Positions 1 to 9,097 of a stretch of DNA of 64,000 nucleotides are shown piece by piece (positions within the stretch are counted from its first letter, which is position 1; the number at the start of each line of letters is the position of its first letter). The stretch is from contig NZ_VLTJ01000020.1 in the NCBI RefSeq assembly GCF_007558815.1, positions 124,001-188,000 of the forward strand, written 5' to 3'. The stretch is from Verticiella sediminum (GTDB lineage: Bacteria > Pseudomonadota > Gammaproteobacteria > Burkholderiales > Burkholderiaceae_B). Position numbers and translations under genes: made by a program. The notes under the pieces are model-generated. The model saw only the letters and a list, made by a program, of their open reading frames with translations, made no database searches and was not told where the DNA came from.

Positions 1-563
1 GTGTGCACGAACTTGGCCTGCGCCACCGGGTTCATGAGCACCGCCATGAAGTCGGTGACTTCCATGCGCATGGTCTCGGGGTTGAAGGTCGAGCCCACCG
101 GGTTCTGCATCCAGCCATTGGCAATCAGGATCCAGAGCGCCGAGAGGTTCGAGCCCAGGGCCACGCACCAGGTCGCAACGAGGTGGCCGACGCGCGAGAG
201 CTTGTCCCAGCCGAAGAAGAACAGCCCGACGAAGGTGGCTTCCAGGAAGAACGCCATCAGGCCCTCGATCGCCAGCGGTGCGCCGAAGATATCGCCGACG
301 TAATGGCTGTAGTAGCTCCAGTTCATGCCGAACTGGAACTCCATGACGAGCCCGGTGGACACCCCGAGCACGAAATTGATGCCGAACAGCACCCCCCAGA
401 ACTTCGTCATCTGCCGCCAGATCAATCGGCCCGTCATGACGTAGACGGTCTCCATGATGGCGATCAGCACCGACAAGCCCAGTGTCAGCGGCACGAACAG
501 AAAGTGATATAGCGCTGTGAGCGCGAACTGAAAGCGCGATAGCGCGACGACATCCAAGTCCAT
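1..563 (-). CDS. cydA: Cytochrome bd ubiquinol oxidase subunit I (N-terminal part, cut by window edge)
   Basis: This encodes the haem-bearing subunit of the quinol oxidase that reduces oxygen to water in the inner membrane at low oxygen. Only 187 codons are in the window. The protein starts [20 protein letters not shown], a typical CydA opening, with several hydrophobic segments following. His20 corresponds to the family's haem b595/d axial ligand, and the last visible codon, His187, falls where the haem b558 ligand lies (about His186 in E. coli). The start ATG has a strong ribosome site (GGAAGGAGA) five bases upstream. It lies 25 bp downstream of cydC, so a cydDCA(B) operon is likely. Identity is firm; the C-terminal half is outside the window. 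Confidence 0.96.
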   Translation of the reverse strand, partial: MDLDVVALSRFQFALTALYHFLFVPLTLGLSVLIAIMETVYVMTGRLIWRQMTKFWGVLFGINFVLGVSTGLVMEFQFGMNWSYYSHYVGDIFGAPLAIEGLMAFFLEATFVGLFFFGWDKLSRVGHLVATWCVALGSNLSALWILIANGWMQNPVGSTFNPETMRMEVTDFMAVLMNPVAQAKFVH

Positions 564-588
564 ACTTCTCTCCTTCCCCAAGGAAAAC

Positions 589-2358
589 TCAATCCGGGCG
601 CAAGTCCCTCAGCCCACGTTCGAATGCCGGCTCGCCGCGTCGTGCGTCGGTGAGCAGCCTGCCGTCGGACAGGATCAGCAGGCGGTCCGCAAGCTGCGCC
701 TCGCGGCGCAGATGCGTGGCAATGAGCAGGGTGCGGCCATGCGCGTGTTCGGCCAGCCGGGCCAGGACGTCGCGGGCGGTGGCCGCGTCCAGCCCTTCGG
801 TGGGCTCGTCGAGCAGCCACAGCGGCGCGGGATGCAGGAACAGGCGGGCGAGCGCCAGGCGGCGCGCCTGGCCGCCGGACAGGCCCAGCCCCTGCTCTCC
901 CAGCGGCGTGTCGAGGCCGCGAGGCAATGTATGGACATGATCGGCCAGCCCGGCATCGGCCAAGGCTCGCCACAGGCGTGCTTCGTCGGCGCGCGGATTG
1001 GCCAGGCGCAGGTTCTCGCGCACGCTGTCGCGAAAGATGTCGGAACGCTGCACGAGCCATGCGCTGGCCGGCGCCTCGACACGCCCCGTCCAGGCATCGG
1101 CCTCGCCCGCGATCAACGCGAGCAGGCTGCTCTTGCCGGCGCCGCTCGCGCCGAGCACGGCCACGCGCTCGCCGGCGTCGATGCGCAGCGTCATCGCGTG
1201 CAGCACGGGCCGGCCCGAACCGGCGGGCGTCCAGCCCGCTTGCTCCAGGCGCAGCGCGGCCTCGTGCGGCGCGGCGGCCTTGGCCGGGGCCGTGCCGGCG
1301 CGCAGGCGCGGCGCCGTGCGGCGTACGGCCACCAGCATGCGGCCCGACTCGACCGCGCCGCGGCGCAAGGCGGCCAGCGGCTCGGCCGCGCCGAGCAGAA
1401 AGAGCAGCACCAGCATGGCCTGCGGTGCATCGATCCGGCCGGCGGCGAACCAGGCACCCACGCCGGGGATCAGCGCGGCCAGCGCGACGGCCTGCACGGC
1501 GCCGAGCAGGAAGGCGGCGCGCGCATCCACGCGGCTGCCGGCGAGATCGGCGGCAGCGAGCCGCCGCTCCAGCCTTTCGATGCCGTCGACGGCGAGCGCC
1601 AGGCGCCCGGCCATGGCCAGCTCGACCTGCCCCGAGACGAGATCGATGGTGCGCGAGCGCAGCGCCTCGAGCGCCAGCGCGCGCCGGGCCGCCGAACGCG
1701 CCGCCGCGCGCCCCGTGTGCAGCAACACCAGCGCACTGGCCAGGGCCAGCCAGAGAAACAGCGAGAGGCCGGCCCACGGGGCATACCAGGCGAGCAGCGC
1801 CCCCGCGGCCAGCCAGGCGAGCAGGGCACAGGCGGCCGGCACGATCAGGCGCAGGTACAGGCCGTCGAGCGCGTCGACGTCCGATGTCAGGCGAAACAGC
1901 GCCCGCGCCGGGCGGGCCAGCAGTTCGCGCGCGCCAGAGGCCGCCGACCAGCCGGCGAAAAGCCGCAGCCGCAGCGTCGCCAGAGCGGCCAGCGTGGCGT
2001 CGTGCGTGAACACCCGCTCGCCATAGCGCGTGAAGGTGCGGCCGACGGCCAGCAGGCGTATGCCGGCGGACGGCACGAACACATCGAAGGCCAGCGCCGT
2101 GCTCAGCGACAGGCCGGCGATCGCGGTCGCCGTGATGAACCAGCCCGACAACCCCAGCAGGGCCATGCCCATGGCCACCGTCAGCGCCGCCAGCGCCATC
2201 CCGGCGAGCAAGGTGCGGCGCCGCTGGCCGCCGATCGCGCAAAGCACCGTGCGCAGGTCGGTAGCGGCGGTGGCGGTGGCGGCGGCCCGGGGCGTGGACG
2301 CCCCCGCGCCCTGCCCGGTCCGGCCGGCGACGGGATCGGTGCGATGCTCGGTGGACAT
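589..2358 (-). CDS. cydC: Heterodimeric thiol (glutathione/cysteine) ABC exporter, subunit CydC
   Basis: Encodes a 589-residue half-transporter that pairs with CydD. In E. coli CydDC exports cysteine and glutathione to the periplasm and is needed to assemble cytochrome bd. The N-terminal half is a hydrophobic transmembrane domain (about residues 35-310). The C-terminal ATPase domain has Walker [10 protein letters not shown], signature LSGGQARR and Walker B WLLDEPT. Its ATG shares one base with the cydD stop codon (TAATG), so the two are translationally coupled and the products should form a 1:1 complex. CydC and CydD are told apart here by order and sequence character; an exchange of the two labels is the main uncertainty. 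Confidence 0.93.
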   Translation of the reverse strand: MSTEHRTDPVAGRTGQGAGASTPRAAATATAATDLRTVLCAIGGQRRRTLLAGMALAALTVAMGMALLGLSGWFITATAIAGLSLSTALAFDVFVPSAGIRLLAVGRTFTRYGERVFTHDATLAALATLRLRLFAGWSAASGARELLARPARALFRLTSDVDALDGLYLRLIVPAACALLAWLAAGALLAWYAPWAGLSLFLWLALASALVLLHTGRAAARSAARRALALEALRSRTIDLVSGQVELAMAGRLALAVDGIERLERRLAAADLAGSRVDARAAFLLGAVQAVALAALIPGVGAWFAAGRIDAPQAMLVLLFLLGAAEPLAALRRGAVESGRMLVAVRRTAPRLRAGTAPAKAAAPHEAALRLEQAGWTPAGSGRPVLHAMTLRIDAGERVAVLGASGAGKSSLLALIAGEADAWTGRVEAPASAWLVQRSDIFRDSVRENLRLANPRADEARLWRALADAGLADHVHTLPRGLDTPLGEQGLGLSGGQARRLALARLFLHPAPLWLLDEPTEGLDAATARDVLARLAEHAHGRTLLIATHLRREAQLADRLLILSDGRLLTDARRGEPAFERGLRDLRPD

Positions 2359-4013
2359 TACGCAGCCTCCGCGCGTGGAGCGGGATCGGCCAGCTCGACG
2401 CTGCAGCCCAGCCGGGCGACGAGGCGCGGGTCGTGCGTGGCCACGAGCAGCGTGCGGCCCTCGCCGAGCGCAAGCAGGCTGTCGATGACCGCATCCGCGG
2501 TGGCGCGATCCAGGTGCGCGGTGGGTTCGTCCGCCAGGATCAGATCGCATGCCGGATCGGCTGCAGCCCGGGCGATGGCCAGGCGCACGGCCTCGCCCCC
2601 GGACAGGCCGGCGGCGCCCTCGCCCAGACGAGCCGCACCGCGCCGCTCGGCCACGAGATCCAGGTGCGCCAGGCCGAGCGCCCGCCGCACGGCGGCGGCA
2701 TCGACGCCGGGCCGGCCCAGGCGCACGTTGCCGCCCAGCGTGGCGGCGAAGAAATGCGGGCGCTGGCCGACCCAGGCCATGCGCGCACGCAGCCGGGCGG
2801 CGTTGGCGCCATGCAGGGTTTCGCCCTGGATCAGCACGCGACCGCTGTCCGGCGCGAGCAGGCCCGCCACCAAGGCCAGCAGCGTGGATTTGCCGGCGCC
2901 GCTGTCGCCGGTGATCGCCAGGTGCCCGCCCGCGGCCAGCTCCAGCGAGAATTCGCGCAGCGGCGCCGACGCATGGCCCGGGTAGGCGAAGCTGACCGCA
3001 TCGAGGCGGACTTCGGGTGGAACGCGGGCGCCGGCCGCAGGCGCCGCCGCGGACGCGCCGCCCGGCAGCGGCAACACCTCGCGCCCTAGCGCCGCGAGCG
3101 CGGCCTCGCCGGCCTCGCCGGCTGCGCGGTCGTGCCAGACGCTCGCCAGCTCGCGCAGGGGTTCGAAGAATGCGGGCGCCAGCAGCAGCACGAACACGCC
3201 CTGGCCCAGGCTCAGGCTGGCGCCCCAGGCGCCGAAAGGCAGTTGGCCAAGCAGGTGAAAGCCGACATAGACGGCGACCAGCGCCACGCCCAGCGCGGAG
3301 AACAGCTCCAGCACCGCCGAGGAAAGAAAGGCGATGCGCAGCACGGCCATGGTGCGGATGCGCAGCGACTGCGACAGGGCGCGCAAGCGCCGCCGCGTAT
3401 AGGCCAGGGCGCCGAGCCCGCGCAGGCTGGCCAGGCCGCGCAGGCGATCCAGCACATAGGCGTTCAGGCTGCCCAGCTCGCGCAGGTGGGCCTCGCTCGC
3501 GGCCTGCGCCCGCCAGCCCACCAGGGCCATGAAGATCGGAATGAGCGGCGCGGTGAAGACCAGGATCAGCGCCGCCAGCCAGGAAACGCAGGCCACCGCG
3601 GCAGCCAGCGCCAGGGGCACGACCTGCACCTTGACGCGTGCCGCCCGGTAGCGCGTGAGATAGGGAGTAATGGCCTCGGCCTGCTCGGCCAGCGCGCTCG
3701 CGGCGGCCCCGGCCGCGACGCGGCGAGCGTCGAAAGGCGAAGCGCCGGCCAGCGCGCGCAGGCCGGCCCTGCGGCGCTCGCCGACCTGCGCGCGGGCCCG
3801 GGCGTAGCTCAGACGCACGCCCCAGGCATCCGCCGCCGCACGCGCCAGCGCCAGCACCAGAAACGACCCGCCGATCAGGGCCAGCCAGTCCAGGCCGGCC
3901 TGCCCCGCCGCCAGACGCTGCGCGACCCAGGCCAGCAGGGCCGCCTGGGGCAGCCACAGCAAGGCCGCGAAAGTCTGCAGGGCAATGCCGAAGGATGCCG
4001 ACGGGATACTCAC
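2358..4013 (-). CDS. cydD: Heterodimeric thiol ABC exporter, subunit CydD
   Basis: Encodes a 551-residue partner of CydC: a six-helix-type membrane domain (about residues 1-300) followed by an ATPase with Walker A GDSGAGKST, signature LSGGEAVR and Walker B LILADEPT. I chose the GTG at 4013 because AGGAGG lies eight bases upstream; longer forms to 4268 would add a non-conserved Arg-rich leader. It is first in the apparent cydDCA operon. Transporter genes placed before the oxidase genes fit joint expression with the oxidase they help mature. Confidence 0.92.
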   Translation of the reverse strand: MSIPSASFGIALQTFAALLWLPQAALLAWVAQRLAAGQAGLDWLALIGGSFLVLALARAAADAWGVRLSYARARAQVGERRRAGLRALAGASPFDARRVAAGAAASALAEQAEAITPYLTRYRAARVKVQVVPLALAAAVACVSWLAALILVFTAPLIPIFMALVGWRAQAASEAHLRELGSLNAYVLDRLRGLASLRGLGALAYTRRRLRALSQSLRIRTMAVLRIAFLSSAVLELFSALGVALVAVYVGFHLLGQLPFGAWGASLSLGQGVFVLLLAPAFFEPLRELASVWHDRAAGEAGEAALAALGREVLPLPGGASAAAPAAGARVPPEVRLDAVSFAYPGHASAPLREFSLELAAGGHLAITGDSGAGKSTLLALVAGLLAPDSGRVLIQGETLHGANAARLRARMAWVGQRPHFFAATLGGNVRLGRPGVDAAAVRRALGLAHLDLVAERRGAARLGEGAAGLSGGEAVRLAIARAAADPACDLILADEPTAHLDRATADAVIDSLLALGEGRTLLVATHDPRLVARLGCSVELADPAPRAEAA

Positions 4014-4377
4014 TGGACTACCCTCCTGTCGCTGGCGCGACATCCTCCCCACGGGAGGAATCGCGCCACCTTCGGACGGCCGGGCGGTGGCGCTCATGCG
4101 CGTACTCCCGGACGGCGACGCGCCCGGCTTACGCGCGCCATGCGCGGCGACGGCTCGCGCAGGCAGGCCCGACAGGACGCAGCAGCGCCGGCGCCACAAC
4201 GCAACGCCGCCGTGCGCGCCCCATCGAACGTGCTCATATCGGGATGCATATGGATACATCCGACGCACACGTCCGGCCGTTGCCTTCCAGAAAACCCTCG
4301 TACCGTCATTGTCGGATCGCCAGACGCTGCGCGAACCCTTCAGGTGAAGAGCCGCCGGAGCGATTGAATAACCTAGT

Positions 4378-4401
4378 TTACGTCAGGGATATTACGTCTG
4401 G
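4378..4401. repeat. Tandem 10-bp direct repeat, candidate operator for cydDCA
   Basis: Two copies, TTACGTCAGG (4378-4387) and TTACGTCTGG (4392-4401), differ at one base and are spaced 14 bp start to start. They sit in the AT-richer part of the cydD upstream region. Tandem half-sites of this kind often bind dimeric response regulators, but the spacing is not one I can assign to a named regulator. The repeat is seen directly; the regulatory role is inference. Confidence 0.4.
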
Positions 4402-4523
4402 AATGGGGCATTATGACTCAGGGGCCCCAAGCCCATGCCTCATTGCGGGGCATGCGCTGTCACGCCGCATCGTTTCGCGCGCCGGGCGCGCCGCAGGCGT
4501 TGCGCGCGAACGACAGACGCACA

Positions 4524-4556
4524 CGCTCTCGCCGCCCGCATGGGGCGGCGAGAGCG
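4524..4556. terminator. Hairpin downstream of accD
   Basis: A perfect 14-bp stem (arms 4524-4537 and 4543-4556) closes a five-base loop, 50 bp beyond the accD stop codon. There is no T-run on the accD-sense strand, so it may stop transcription only weakly, protect the 3' end of the mRNA, or need Rho. Confidence 0.5.
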
Positions 4557-4606
4557 GCGGTCGAATGCAGGATGGGCCGGCGAGCGCCGGCCTCAGGCAC
4601 CCTTCG

Positions 4607-5482
4607 TCAGGAGAGGACGGCCTCGGCGGGCTGGCGCGTGAGCAGGGCCAGCAGTTGCGCGATCTCGTCGCGCATGCGGCGGCGGTCGACGATCATGTCG
4701 ATGGCGCCCTTCTGCAGGAGGAACTCCGCGCGCTGGAAGCCTTCCGGCAGCTTCTCGCGCACCGTCTGCTCGATGACCCGCGGGCCGGCGAAGCCGACCA
4801 GGGCCTTGGGCTCTGCGATGACCACGTCGCCCACGAAAGCGAAGCTGGCGGACACGCCGCCCATGGTCGGGTCGGTCAGCACGCTGATGAAGGGCAACTG
4901 GTGCTGCGCGAGCTGCGTCAGTACGGCGTTGGTCTTGGCCATCTGCAGCAGCGACAGCAGGCTCTCCTGCATGCGCGCGCCGCCCGAGGCGGCAAAACAG
5001 AGATAGGGGGTGTGCTGCTCGATCGCGGCGCGCACGCCGACGGCGAAACGCTCGCCGACCACCGAGCCCATGGAGCCGCCCATGAACTGGAACTCGAAGG
5101 CCGAGGCAACCAGCGGAATGCCGCGCACGGACCCGCTCATGACGACCAGGCCTTCGGATTCGCCGGTCTGCGCCGCCGCTTCCTTCAGGCGATCGGGATA
5201 CTTCTTGGTGTCCTTGAACTTGAGCGTATCGACCGGGCCGATGTCGCCGCCGAGTTCCGTGCGGCCCTCGCGGTCCAGGAAGGCGTCCAGGCGGTCGCGC
5301 GCACTGATGCGCAGGTGGTGATCGCACTTGGGGCAGACCTGCAGGTTCTTGCGCAGGTCATCCTGGTACAGGACCGATTCGCAGGCCGGACACTTGGTCC
5401 ACAGGCCTTCCGGAACACGGCGCTGGGTCTGGTTCTCCGACGTCTTGATACGTGGCGGAAGCAGTTTCTCGAGCCAGCTCAC
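4607..5482 (-). CDS. accD: Acetyl-CoA carboxylase carboxyltransferase subunit beta
   Basis: Encodes 291 residues. AccD pairs with AccA to transfer the carboxyl group from biotin to acetyl-CoA, giving malonyl-CoA for fatty acid synthesis. The N-terminus carries the four-cysteine zinc ribbon (CPAC about residue 34, CPKC about residue 53) that marks the bacterial beta subunit, followed by the crotonase-like carboxyltransferase core with the SGGARMQES segment. The start is GTG at 5482, with AAAGGA nine bases upstream. It follows trpA but is separated from it by a terminator-like hairpin only 27 bases before the start codon, so its transcription may depend on readthrough or on control at that hairpin. 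Confidence 0.96.
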   Translation of the reverse strand: MSWLEKLLPPRIKTSENQTQRRVPEGLWTKCPACESVLYQDDLRKNLQVCPKCDHHLRISARDRLDAFLDREGRTELGGDIGPVDTLKFKDTKKYPDRLKEAAAQTGESEGLVVMSGSVRGIPLVASAFEFQFMGGSMGSVVGERFAVGVRAAIEQHTPYLCFAASGGARMQESLLSLLQMAKTNAVLTQLAQHQLPFISVLTDPTMGGVSASFAFVGDVVIAEPKALVGFAGPRVIEQTVREKLPEGFQRAEFLLQKGAIDMIVDRRRMRDEIAQLLALLTRQPAEAVLS

Positions 5483-5509
5483 GATGTAGGATCCTTTGTT
5501 GGGTAGACG

Positions 5510-5534
5510 AAAAAGCCCGGGCCTGGGCCCGGGC
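5510..5534 (-). terminator. Intrinsic terminator-like hairpin between trpA and accD
   Basis: On the minus strand a perfect 9-bp GC stem (within 5515-5534, two-base loop) is followed at once by five T residues. This is the classic Rho-independent form. It lies eight bases past the trpA stop and 27 bases before the accD GTG. Confidence 0.7.
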
Positions 5535-5542
5535 GCATTGGG

Positions 5543-6394
5543 TCAGGCGGCCTTGCCCTGGCGGGCGTCGAGCGCGCTGCGGATCGTGGCGAGCCACTGC
5601 CCTGCCGCGCGCGCGGCCGCTTCCGGCTGTGCGGCGGCATCCACGCCCTGCACGGCCTGGGCGATGGTGTCGACGAGCTTGGAGCCGATCACCACAGCGT
5701 CGGCCACCTCGGCCACCGCGCTGGCGCTGGCCGCGTCGCGAATGCCGAAGCCCACGCCCACCGGCAGCGTCACGCTGCGGCGGATGCGCGCCACGTTGCG
5801 CGCCACGTCGGCGGTGTCCAGGTGCCCCGCCCCCGTCACGCCTTTGAGCGAGACGTAATAGACGTAGCCGCGCGCGACCTCGGCAACCGTGGCGATGCGC
5901 GCATCCGAGGACGTCGGAGCGAGCAGGAAGATCGGGTCGATCTGCCGCCCGCCGAGCAGACGCGAGAACTCGTCGACCTCTTCCGGCGGATAGTCCACCG
6001 TCAGCACACCGTCCACCCCGGCTTGGGCGGCCGCATCCACGAAGGCCGCGGCGCCCATGCGCTCGATGGGATTGGCGTAGCCCATCAGGACGATGGGGGT
6101 GTCAGCGTCCTGCGCGCGGAACTCGCGCACCATGCCGAGCACGTCGCGCAGGCTCACGCCGTTGGCCAGCGCGCGCTCGGCGGCGGCCTGGATGACCGGG
6201 CCGTCGGCCATCGGGTCGGAGAACGGCACGCCCAGCTCGATCACGTCGGCGCCCGCCGCCACCAGGGCGTGCATGGCCGCGACGGTGACCGCCGGGGCGG
6301 GATCGCCCGCCATCAGGTAGGGAATCAGGGCCGTGCCGCCCTGGCGGGCGGCGAAGGCGGCGGACAGGCGGGGGGAGGATTTCACGGTCGTCAT
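5543..6394 (-). CDS. trpA: Tryptophan synthase alpha subunit
   Basis: Encodes 283 residues. TrpA cleaves indole-3-glycerol phosphate to indole and glyceraldehyde 3-phosphate and passes indole to TrpB. The catalytic pair is visible as Glu53 ([11 protein letters not shown]) and Asp64 (ADGP), matching Glu49 and Asp60 of the enteric enzyme. The phosphate-binding GVGFGI segment is present near residue 210. It starts ten bases after trpB and ends just before the terminator at 5510-5534. Confidence 0.98.
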   Translation of the reverse strand: MTTVKSSPRLSAAFAARQGGTALIPYLMAGDPAPAVTVAAMHALVAAGADVIELGVPFSDPMADGPVIQAAAERALANGVSLRDVLGMVREFRAQDADTPIVLMGYANPIERMGAAAFVDAAAQAGVDGVLTVDYPPEEVDEFSRLLGGRQIDPIFLLAPTSSDARIATVAEVARGYVYYVSLKGVTGAGHLDTADVARNVARIRRSVTLPVGVGFGIRDAASASAVAEVADAVVIGSKLVDTIAQAVQGVDAAAQPEAAARAAGQWLATIRSALDARQGKAA

Positions 6395-6404
6395 GGCGAT
6401 CTCC

Positions 6405-7604
6405 TCACAGTTGCAGCCCGGCGCGCTCGGCGACCGTGTGCATGTCCTTGTCGCCGCGGCCGGACAGGTTGACCAGGATGATCTGATCCTTGGCCATCGT
6501 AGGCGCGATCTTCACGGCGTGCGCGATGGCGTGGGCCGATTCCAGCGCGGGCATGATGCCCTCGATGCGGCAGCAGCCGTGAAAGGCCGCCAGGGCTTCG
6601 TCGTCGGTGATGGTGACGTAGCTCGCCCGCCCCGAATCCGCCAGCCAGGCGTGCTCGGGGCCGACGCCCGGATAGTCCAGCCCCGCCGAGACCGAATGCG
6701 TCTCGGTGATCTGGCCGTGCGCATCCTGCAGCAGATAGGTGCGGTTGCCGTGCAGCACGCCGACCGTGCCGCCGGTGATCGAGGCGGCATGCTTGCCGCT
6801 CGCTAGGCCGTGGCCGCCGGCTTCGACGCCGATCAGCTTGACGTCGGGGAAGTCGAGATACGGATGGAAGATGCCGATGGCGTTGGAGCCGCCGCCCACC
6901 GCGGCCACCACCACGTCGGGCTGACGCCCGGCGTCGCGCGGCATCTGTTCGATGCACTCGCGGCCGATGATGACCTGGAAGTCGCGCACCAGCGAGGGAT
7001 ACGGGTGCGGGCCGGCCACCGTGCCGATGATGTAGAAGGTGTTCTCGACGTTGGTGACCCAGTCGCGCATCGCCTCGTTCATGGCGTCCTTCAGCGTGCG
7101 CGAGCCGGATTCGACCGGCACCACCGAGGCGCCCAGCAGCTTCATGCGGTAGACGTTGGCGGCCTGCCGGCGCACGTCCTCCGAACCCATGTAGACCACG
7201 CATTCCAGGCCGTAGCGGGCGGCCACCGTGGCGGTGGCCACACCGTGCTGGCCGGCGCCGGTCTCGGCGATCACGCGCGGCTTGCCCATGCGCTTGGCGA
7301 GCAGGGCCTGGCCGATGCAGTTGTTGACCTTGTGCGCGCCGGTATGGTTGAGGTCCTCGCGCTTGAACCAGATCTGGGCGCCGCCCAGCTCGCGCGACCA
7401 GCGGCGGGCGTGATACACCGGGCTCGGACGGCCCACGAAGTGCTCGAGTTCGTCCTGGTATTCGGCGAGGAACTCGGGGTCCTCGCGATAGCGCTCGTAG
7501 GCTGCGGCCAGCTCGTCCAGTGCGTGGACCAGCGTTTCCGCCACGAAGGTGCCGCCATAGGGGCCGAAGTGGCCCCGGGCGTCGGGATATTGGTAGGTTG
7601 TCAT
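6405..7604 (-). CDS. trpB: Tryptophan synthase beta subunit
   Basis: Encodes a 399-residue PLP enzyme that condenses indole with L-serine to give L-tryptophan. Lys92 in HTGAHKVNN forms the internal aldimine, and the GGGSNAIG loop holds the cofactor phosphate. The length is normal for TrpB1. The start codon overlaps the trpF stop (ATGA), and trpA follows after ten bases, so trpF, trpB and trpA form one coupled operon. Confidence 0.98.
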   Translation of the reverse strand: MTTYQYPDARGHFGPYGGTFVAETLVHALDELAAAYERYREDPEFLAEYQDELEHFVGRPSPVYHARRWSRELGGAQIWFKREDLNHTGAHKVNNCIGQALLAKRMGKPRVIAETGAGQHGVATATVAARYGLECVVYMGSEDVRRQAANVYRMKLLGASVVPVESGSRTLKDAMNEAMRDWVTNVENTFYIIGTVAGPHPYPSLVRDFQVIIGRECIEQMPRDAGRQPDVVVAAVGGGSNAIGIFHPYLDFPDVKLIGVEAGGHGLASGKHAASITGGTVGVLHGNRTYLLQDAHGQITETHSVSAGLDYPGVGPEHAWLADSGRASYVTITDDEALAAFHGCCRIEGIMPALESAHAIAHAVKIAPTMAKDQIILVNLSGRGDKDMHTVAERAGLQL

Positions 7605-8272
7605 GTCGTCTCGCGCGCGGCGTCCTCGTCGTGACGCCGCACTTGCTCGGCAAACTGTCGCATTTTCCCGGCATCCTTGATGCCGGGCTCGGATTCGACG
7701 CCGCTGCTCACATCCACGGCGTAGGGGCGGACCTCAGCCAGAGCCTGGCGGACCCTTGCGACATGCAACCCACCAGACAAAACGAGCGGACGCGCGTTTT
7801 CGCTGCGGGCGACGGCGGTAAGCGAAGACCAATCGAAACTCCTGCCGCTGCCACCGTATCCGGTTGAATGGCTGTCGAACAGCCAGCCGGCGGCAAGCTC
7901 ATGGGCAAGACATGATTCTAGCAAAGCGTCGGGCGTATCCAGGCCCGGCGCGCCGACTCGGAAAGCGCGCAGGTACGGCAGGCCCTGGCGCAGGCATGCC
8001 TCGGGCGATTCGTCGCCGTGGAACTGCAGCAGGTCCGGCCGCACGGCGGCGGCGATCTCGCGCAGCCTGCCCTCATCCTCGTTCACGGTGAGCGCGACCA
8101 CCGAGACGAAGGCCGGCACGCGGCGGCGCAGCTCGGCCGCGCGCTCGAGCGTGAGGCAGCGCTTGCTGGCCGGGTAGAAAACCAGGCCGATGGCGTCGGC
8201 GCCGGCCGCGACGGCCGCGTCGATATCCGCTTCACGGGTGAAGCCGCAGAACTTGATACGCGTGCGGGACAT
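7601..8272 (-). CDS. trpF: Phosphoribosylanthranilate isomerase
   Basis: Encodes 223 residues. It carries out the Amadori isomerisation of phosphoribosylanthranilate in tryptophan synthesis. I start it at [11 protein letters not shown] (8272), because the conserved N-terminal strand with the catalytic Cys (KFCGFTR, usually KICGIT) should be near the start; the open frame extends 12 codons further without family support. The catalytic Asp lies in [13 protein letters not shown], and the phosphate-binding LSGGL segment is near residue 165. It is preceded by truA with a 36-bp gap. Confidence 0.95.
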   Translation of the reverse strand: MSRTRIKFCGFTREADIDAAVAAGADAIGLVFYPASKRCLTLERAAELRRRVPAFVSVVALTVNEDEGRLREIAAAVRPDLLQFHGDESPEACLRQGLPYLRAFRVGAPGLDTPDALLESCLAHELAAGWLFDSHSTGYGGSGRSFDWSSLTAVARSENARPLVLSGGLHVARVRQALAEVRPYAVDVSSGVESEPGIKDAGKMRQFAEQVRRHDEDAARETT

Positions 8273-8308
8273 GGCAAAGGCGCAAAAGCGCCGCAAGGCG
8301 CGGAGCAA

Positions 8309-9097
8309 TCAAAGATTGTCGCGTATTTCGGCCGATGCGTCCAAACAGGGCAGATCGTGGCCCGGGTATTCGACCTCGGTGAGGTAGAGCCCGCCGGCGG
8401 CGTAGGTGGGCGCGGCCAGGCTGCGGTTGCGCGCATGCAGCACCTCGCCCGGCCAGCTCGCCGGCCTGCGGCCCTGCCCGACGTAGACCAGGCTGCCGAT
8501 CAGGTTGCGCACCATGTGGTGCAGAAACGCGTTGGCGCGCAGCGAGAACACCAGAAAGCGGCCGCGGCGGGCGATGTCCAGCCGCTGCAGCGTGCGCACG
8601 GGCGACGCCGCCTGACATTGCGAGGAGCGAAAACTCGTGAAGTCGTGTTCGCCGAGCAGCGGCTGCGCGGCCGCGCGCATCGCGTGCTCGTCCAGCGGCC
8701 GAAAACTCCAGCCCGCGCGCCCCGCCCACAGCGGCGAGCGTACCGGATCGACCAGCAGCAGATAGACATAGCCCCGCGCCGTGGCCGAGAAGCGGGCATG
8801 GAAATCGTCCGGTACGGGCTGCGCCCAGCGCACGGCAATGCTGGCCGGCAGATGGGCGTTCAGGCCACGCACCCAGGCCACCGGAGCGCGCTCGACGGGC
8901 GCATCCAGGTGCACGATCTGCATCGCGGCATGTACGCCCGTGTCGGTGCGACCGGCGCAGACGGTGCCGACGCGGGTGCCGACAAAGGCTTCGATGGCGT
9001 TTTCGAGCATGTCCTGGACCGTGCGGCCGCCGGGCTGGGTCTGCCACCCCAGCCACGGCGCACCATCGTAGCCGAGGCCGAGGGCGATACGGGGCAT
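8309..9097 (-). CDS. truA: tRNA pseudouridine(38-40) synthase
   Basis: Encodes 262 residues. TruA converts uridines 38-40 of the tRNA anticodon arm to pseudouridine. The catalytic Asp52 is in the motif GRTDTGVHA. The N-terminal [12 protein letters not shown] and C-terminal [13 protein letters not shown] segments are also typical. The start at 9097 overlaps the fimV stop (ATGA). The longer open frame upstream is inside fimV and is discounted. Confidence 0.97.
   Translation of the reverse strand: MPRIALGLGYDGAPWLGWQTQPGGRTVQDMLENAIEAFVGTRVGTVCAGRTDTGVHAAMQIVHLDAPVERAPVAWVRGLNAHLPASIAVRWAQPVPDDFHARFSATARGYVYLLLVDPVRSPLWAGRAGWSFRPLDEHAMRAAAQPLLGEHDFTSFRSSQCQAASPVRTLQRLDIARRGRFLVFSLRANAFLHHMVRNLIGSLVYVGQGRRPASWPGEVLHARNRSLAAPTYAAGGLYLTEVEYPGHDLPCLDASAEIRDNL

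Larger units (their letters stand above)
4014..4606. other. 593-bp non-coding region upstream of cydD
   Basis: No convincing gene is visible; short open frames on both strands lack ribosome sites and family resemblance. About 4360-4415 is locally AT-richer than its surroundings and is where the cydDCA promoter (minus strand) most likely lies. It contains a 10-bp tandem direct repeat. Near the accD end lies a 14-bp perfect hairpin. I could not identify a clear FNR (TTGAT-N4-ATCAA) or ArcA site by eye. Confidence 0.6.

Noticed and set aside
712-2985. 757-codon plus-strand frame across cydC and cydD
   Set aside because: Opposes two intact ABC transporter genes and shows only low-complexity Arg/Gln/Gly sequence.
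4413-5006. Plus-strand open frame beginning in the cydD-accD gap
   Set aside because: No ribosome site, Arg/Ala-rich composition, and most of it is antisense to accD.
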